This document shows, one piece after another, positions 62,494 to 64,000 of a stretch of 64,000 nt of DNA (within the stretch, counting starts at the first letter, position 1; every line of letters begins with the position of its first letter). Under the pieces are notes generated by a model. That model did no database searches and was not told the DNA's origin. It worked only from the letters and a program-made list of their open reading frames with translations. The stretch is from DASXRA01 sp963737425. GTDB taxonomy: Bacteria > Actinomycetota > Actinomycetes > Mycobacteriales > Jatrophihabitantaceae. Position numbers and translations under genes: made by a program. The DNA lies in contig CAVTSX010000008.1 of assembly GCA_963737425.1 (NCBI GenBank), positions 806,001-870,000 of the forward strand, written 5' to 3'.

Positions 62494-62514
62494 ATGTTCG
62501 ACATGCCCGAACAT
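62494..62514. promoter_or_regulatory. Operator 2, ATGTTCG-N7-CGAACAT
   Basis: A second perfect inverted pair, centred 26 bp from the first. It lies just upstream of the TATTCT -10-like box (62522-62527) of the arsR-type gene, so it can control that gene as well. Confidence 0.75.
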
Positions 62515-62533
62515 GGTGGGCTATTCTGAGGAC

Positions 62534-62920
62534 GTGGCGAGCCGCACCGCGACCGAGTTGACGCATCCGCGCCGGCGCGAGTTGCGCTTCCCGGAGGTCA
62601 TGGCGGCGCTGAGCGACCCAGTGCGTCTGGCCATCGTCGCCCGCCTCGCCGAACTCGAGCCTGGTGACGAGTTGGCCTGCACGACCTTCGCCCTTCCGGT
62701 CAGTAAGTCCACCCAGAGTGGCCACTTCAAGGCCTTGCGCGAGGCGGGGGTCATCCACCAGCGCGACGAGGGAACGAGGCGGCTGAACCTGTTACGCCGT
62801 GACGATCTGGACGCTCGATTCCCCGGCCTGCTCGACATCGTCATTCCCCAGGCACGTGCCGTGATCGTCGGCTGGTCGCATGGTCAGGGCCGCGCCGACC
62901 GGCAACGCCGTACCAGGTGA
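62534..62920 (+). CDS. ArsR family winged-helix transcriptional repressor
   Basis: A 128-residue regulator. The DNA-binding helix-turn-helix is VMAALSDPVRLAIVARLAEL (start) and STQSGHFKALREAGVIHQRDEG, with the SxxSxHxxxLxxAGxI pattern of ArsR recognition helices. The CxC metal-binding motif of metal sensors is absent, so the inducer is probably organic. GTG 62534 has TATTCT ending 6 bases before it, so the mRNA may be leaderless; ATG 62513 in the same frame would overlap operator 2 and is less likely. Confidence 0.9.
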   Translation: MASRTATELTHPRRRELRFPEVMAALSDPVRLAIVARLAELEPGDELACTTFALPVSKSTQSGHFKALREAGVIHQRDEGTRRLNLLRRDDLDARFPGLLDIVIPQARAVIVGWSHGQGRADRQRRTR

Positions 62921-63039
62921 GGCGCGCGACGACACCGGTTCGCAATCCGCCGGCATGACGCGGCCCGAGTGCCCTAACGCACACCGGGCGAAATCCGCTG
63001 GCTCGCCGCGAGACGAGCAACGTACCCTTCCTCGCGACA

Positions 63040-63062
63040 TTGATCATCCCTTGATCATCAAG
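63040..63062. repeat. Direct repeat TTGATCATC, two copies
   Basis: TTGATCATC-CC-TTGATCATC lies upstream of the secreted protein gene and resembles the outer ends of the palindromic repeat family, so it could be the remains of two arms. Confidence 0.5.
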
Positions 63063-63082
63063 TGTTCGACAGGAGCCAACGA

Positions 63083-64000
63083 GTGTCCATCAAGTCGATT
63101 GCCTGCGCGGGCGCCATCGTTGCCGCAGCGACCGTGCTCGGCGCCACTGCGGCGGGCGGGCCGGTGGCCGCGAGTACGCGTAGCAACACCGCAGCGACCC
63201 CGGCCGCGACGCACACCGCTGCCGTGCAGTCGCAGGCGATCACCTGTGACACCACCAGCAACGGCAAGACCGCAACGTTCTACGCCGGGCCGTCGGCGTC
63301 CTACACCTACGACCGCGTGTTCTCGGCGGCGGCAGCCGTGCCCGGCCTCAACGACTACACGCCGCAGGGAATCGCTGCGTGGAACAACTGGGACGGCAAG
63401 GGGCACGACCTGCTTCTCGTCACCGAGTACTGGACCGGCCAGCGCTCGCGGGTGTACGCCATCGACACCGCAACCGGCAAGACCGTGCAGAGCGTCGAGA
63501 TCGCCGAAACCCACGGCGGCGGAATCGCCGTCGGCGGCGGCTGGATCTGGATCTCCGGCGCCGGCCAGAGCATCCGCAAGTACAGCCCGTCCACGATGCG
63601 CAGCGCGTTCGCGCACCAGGGCAGCCCGCTCTACGTCGCGCAGGTCGGCACGGCACGAAGCGTCTACGGTGCCTCGTTCATGTCCTACTACGGCGGCTAC
63701 ATCTATTCCGGCCGGTTCAACGACACCGGCCGCGACAAGATGTACCGGTACAAGATCGCGAGCAACGGCACGCTGACCACGGGTACCTCCTACCAGGTGC
63801 CGACGAAGACGCAGGGGCTCATCGTCACGGGCACCGACTTCATCTTCAGCACCTCATACGGACGTACGAACCGCGGCAATATCTACGTGGCCCGGCGTGG
63901 CTACTCGAGCCTCGACGGCGCCCGGCTGCACTGCTTCCGCTCGCCGAGCATGAACGAGGGCATGACCCTGCACGGTTCGACCGCCTACCTCGTCTTCGAA
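63083..64000 (+). CDS. Secreted protein with YVTN/beta-propeller-like repeats (3' end outside window)
   Basis: The frame is open for 306 codons to the window edge. A signal peptide (about 1-32, AAGGPVAAS) is followed by a Thr/Ala-rich linker and a domain beginning near residue 55 that has WNNWDGKGHDLLLVTEYWTG, GGGIAVGGGWIWISGAGQSI and GASFMSYYGGYIYSGRFND. The regularly spaced aromatic and glycine pairs suggest a beta-propeller. The function is unknown; similar secreted proteins are seen in actinomycetes. AGGAG precedes GTG 63083. Confidence in the gene is high, in the fold moderate. Confidence 0.85.
   Translation, partial: MSIKSIACAGAIVAAATVLGATAAGGPVAASTRSNTAATPAATHTAAVQSQAITCDTTSNGKTATFYAGPSASYTYDRVFSAAAAVPGLNDYTPQGIAAWNNWDGKGHDLLLVTEYWTGQRSRVYAIDTATGKTVQSVEIAETHGGGIAVGGGWIWISGAGQSIRKYSPSTMRSAFAHQGSPLYVAQVGTARSVYGASFMSYYGGYIYSGRFNDTGRDKMYRYKIASNGTLTTGTSYQVPTKTQGLIVTGTDFIFSTSYGRTNRGNIYVARRGYSSLDGARLHCFRSPSMNEGMTLHGSTAYLVFE

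Overview
The window is high-GC DNA from an actinobacterium, probably a free-living, soil-type relative of the Frankiales or Mycobacteriales. This rests on strong GC bias at third codon positions, frequent GTG and TTG starts, an AHPDDE deacetylase of the mycothiol type, a maleylpyruvate-isomerase-like DinB-fold protein, a SigJ-type ECF sigma factor, an NhaA-DsbA fusion and a class IV lanthipeptide locus. The genus cannot be fixed from the sequence alone. No rRNA, tRNA, CRISPR array or phage was seen. One complete insertion sequence (IS982-type, 49432-50429) is present.

Layout. 1-6126: envelope and signalling genes: a truncated Ser/Thr kinase, a BlaR1/BlaI-type protease-repressor pair, and divergently UppP, a PAP2/AUR1-type phosphatase and a polytopic membrane protein. 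6468-12899: a VOC protein and a 1,966-residue secreted GH92 alpha-mannosidase with discoidin, PKD and Ig-like modules. 13046-19769: a cyclic-2,3-diphosphoglycerate-synthetase-like GTPase, ornithine aminotransferase, a lipoprotein sugar dehydrogenase, DUF2252 and YihY. 20002-25335: two convergent paralogues that fuse a membrane domain, a degenerate kinase-like domain and an LPG-synthase-type flippase domain. 25461-28094: an unknown membrane protein and a proline-racemase-family enzyme.

28189-32265 holds the most interesting locus. A 93-residue lanthipeptide precursor with a nitrile-hydratase-like leader and four core cysteines is followed by a complete class IV LanL (lyase, kinase, zinc cyclase). 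A RibF-like protein that has lost the nucleotidyltransferase HxGH motif is translationally coupled to LanL, and a rhodanese and a phytanoyl-CoA-dioxygenase remnant follow. No dedicated transporter or leader peptidase is visible.

32553-39536 is housekeeping and stress (metallophosphoesterase, RNase HI, truncated globin, OsmC, GNAT, an RTX-like secreted protein, CinA). 39748-45810 is a 2,020-residue secreted protein with near-identical internal repeats. 46102-50350 holds an MFS pump, an SDR-acetamidase operon and the IS. 50906-58681 includes an FMN hydroxyacid oxidase, two amidases, NhaA-DsbA, a PIG-L deacetylase and an FKBP. 58704-64000 includes a GNAT, sigJ divergent from a DoxX gene, an MFS pump divergent from an ArsR regulator, and a truncated secreted protein.

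Across the window a roughly 56-bp palindromic repeat (arms TGATCATCTCTGC...GCAGAGATGATCA) occurs at least eight times, always just after the end of a gene and often between convergent genes. Two regulatory regions can be read in detail: the sigJ/doxX divergent promoter pair and the double operator between the MFS and ArsR genes.
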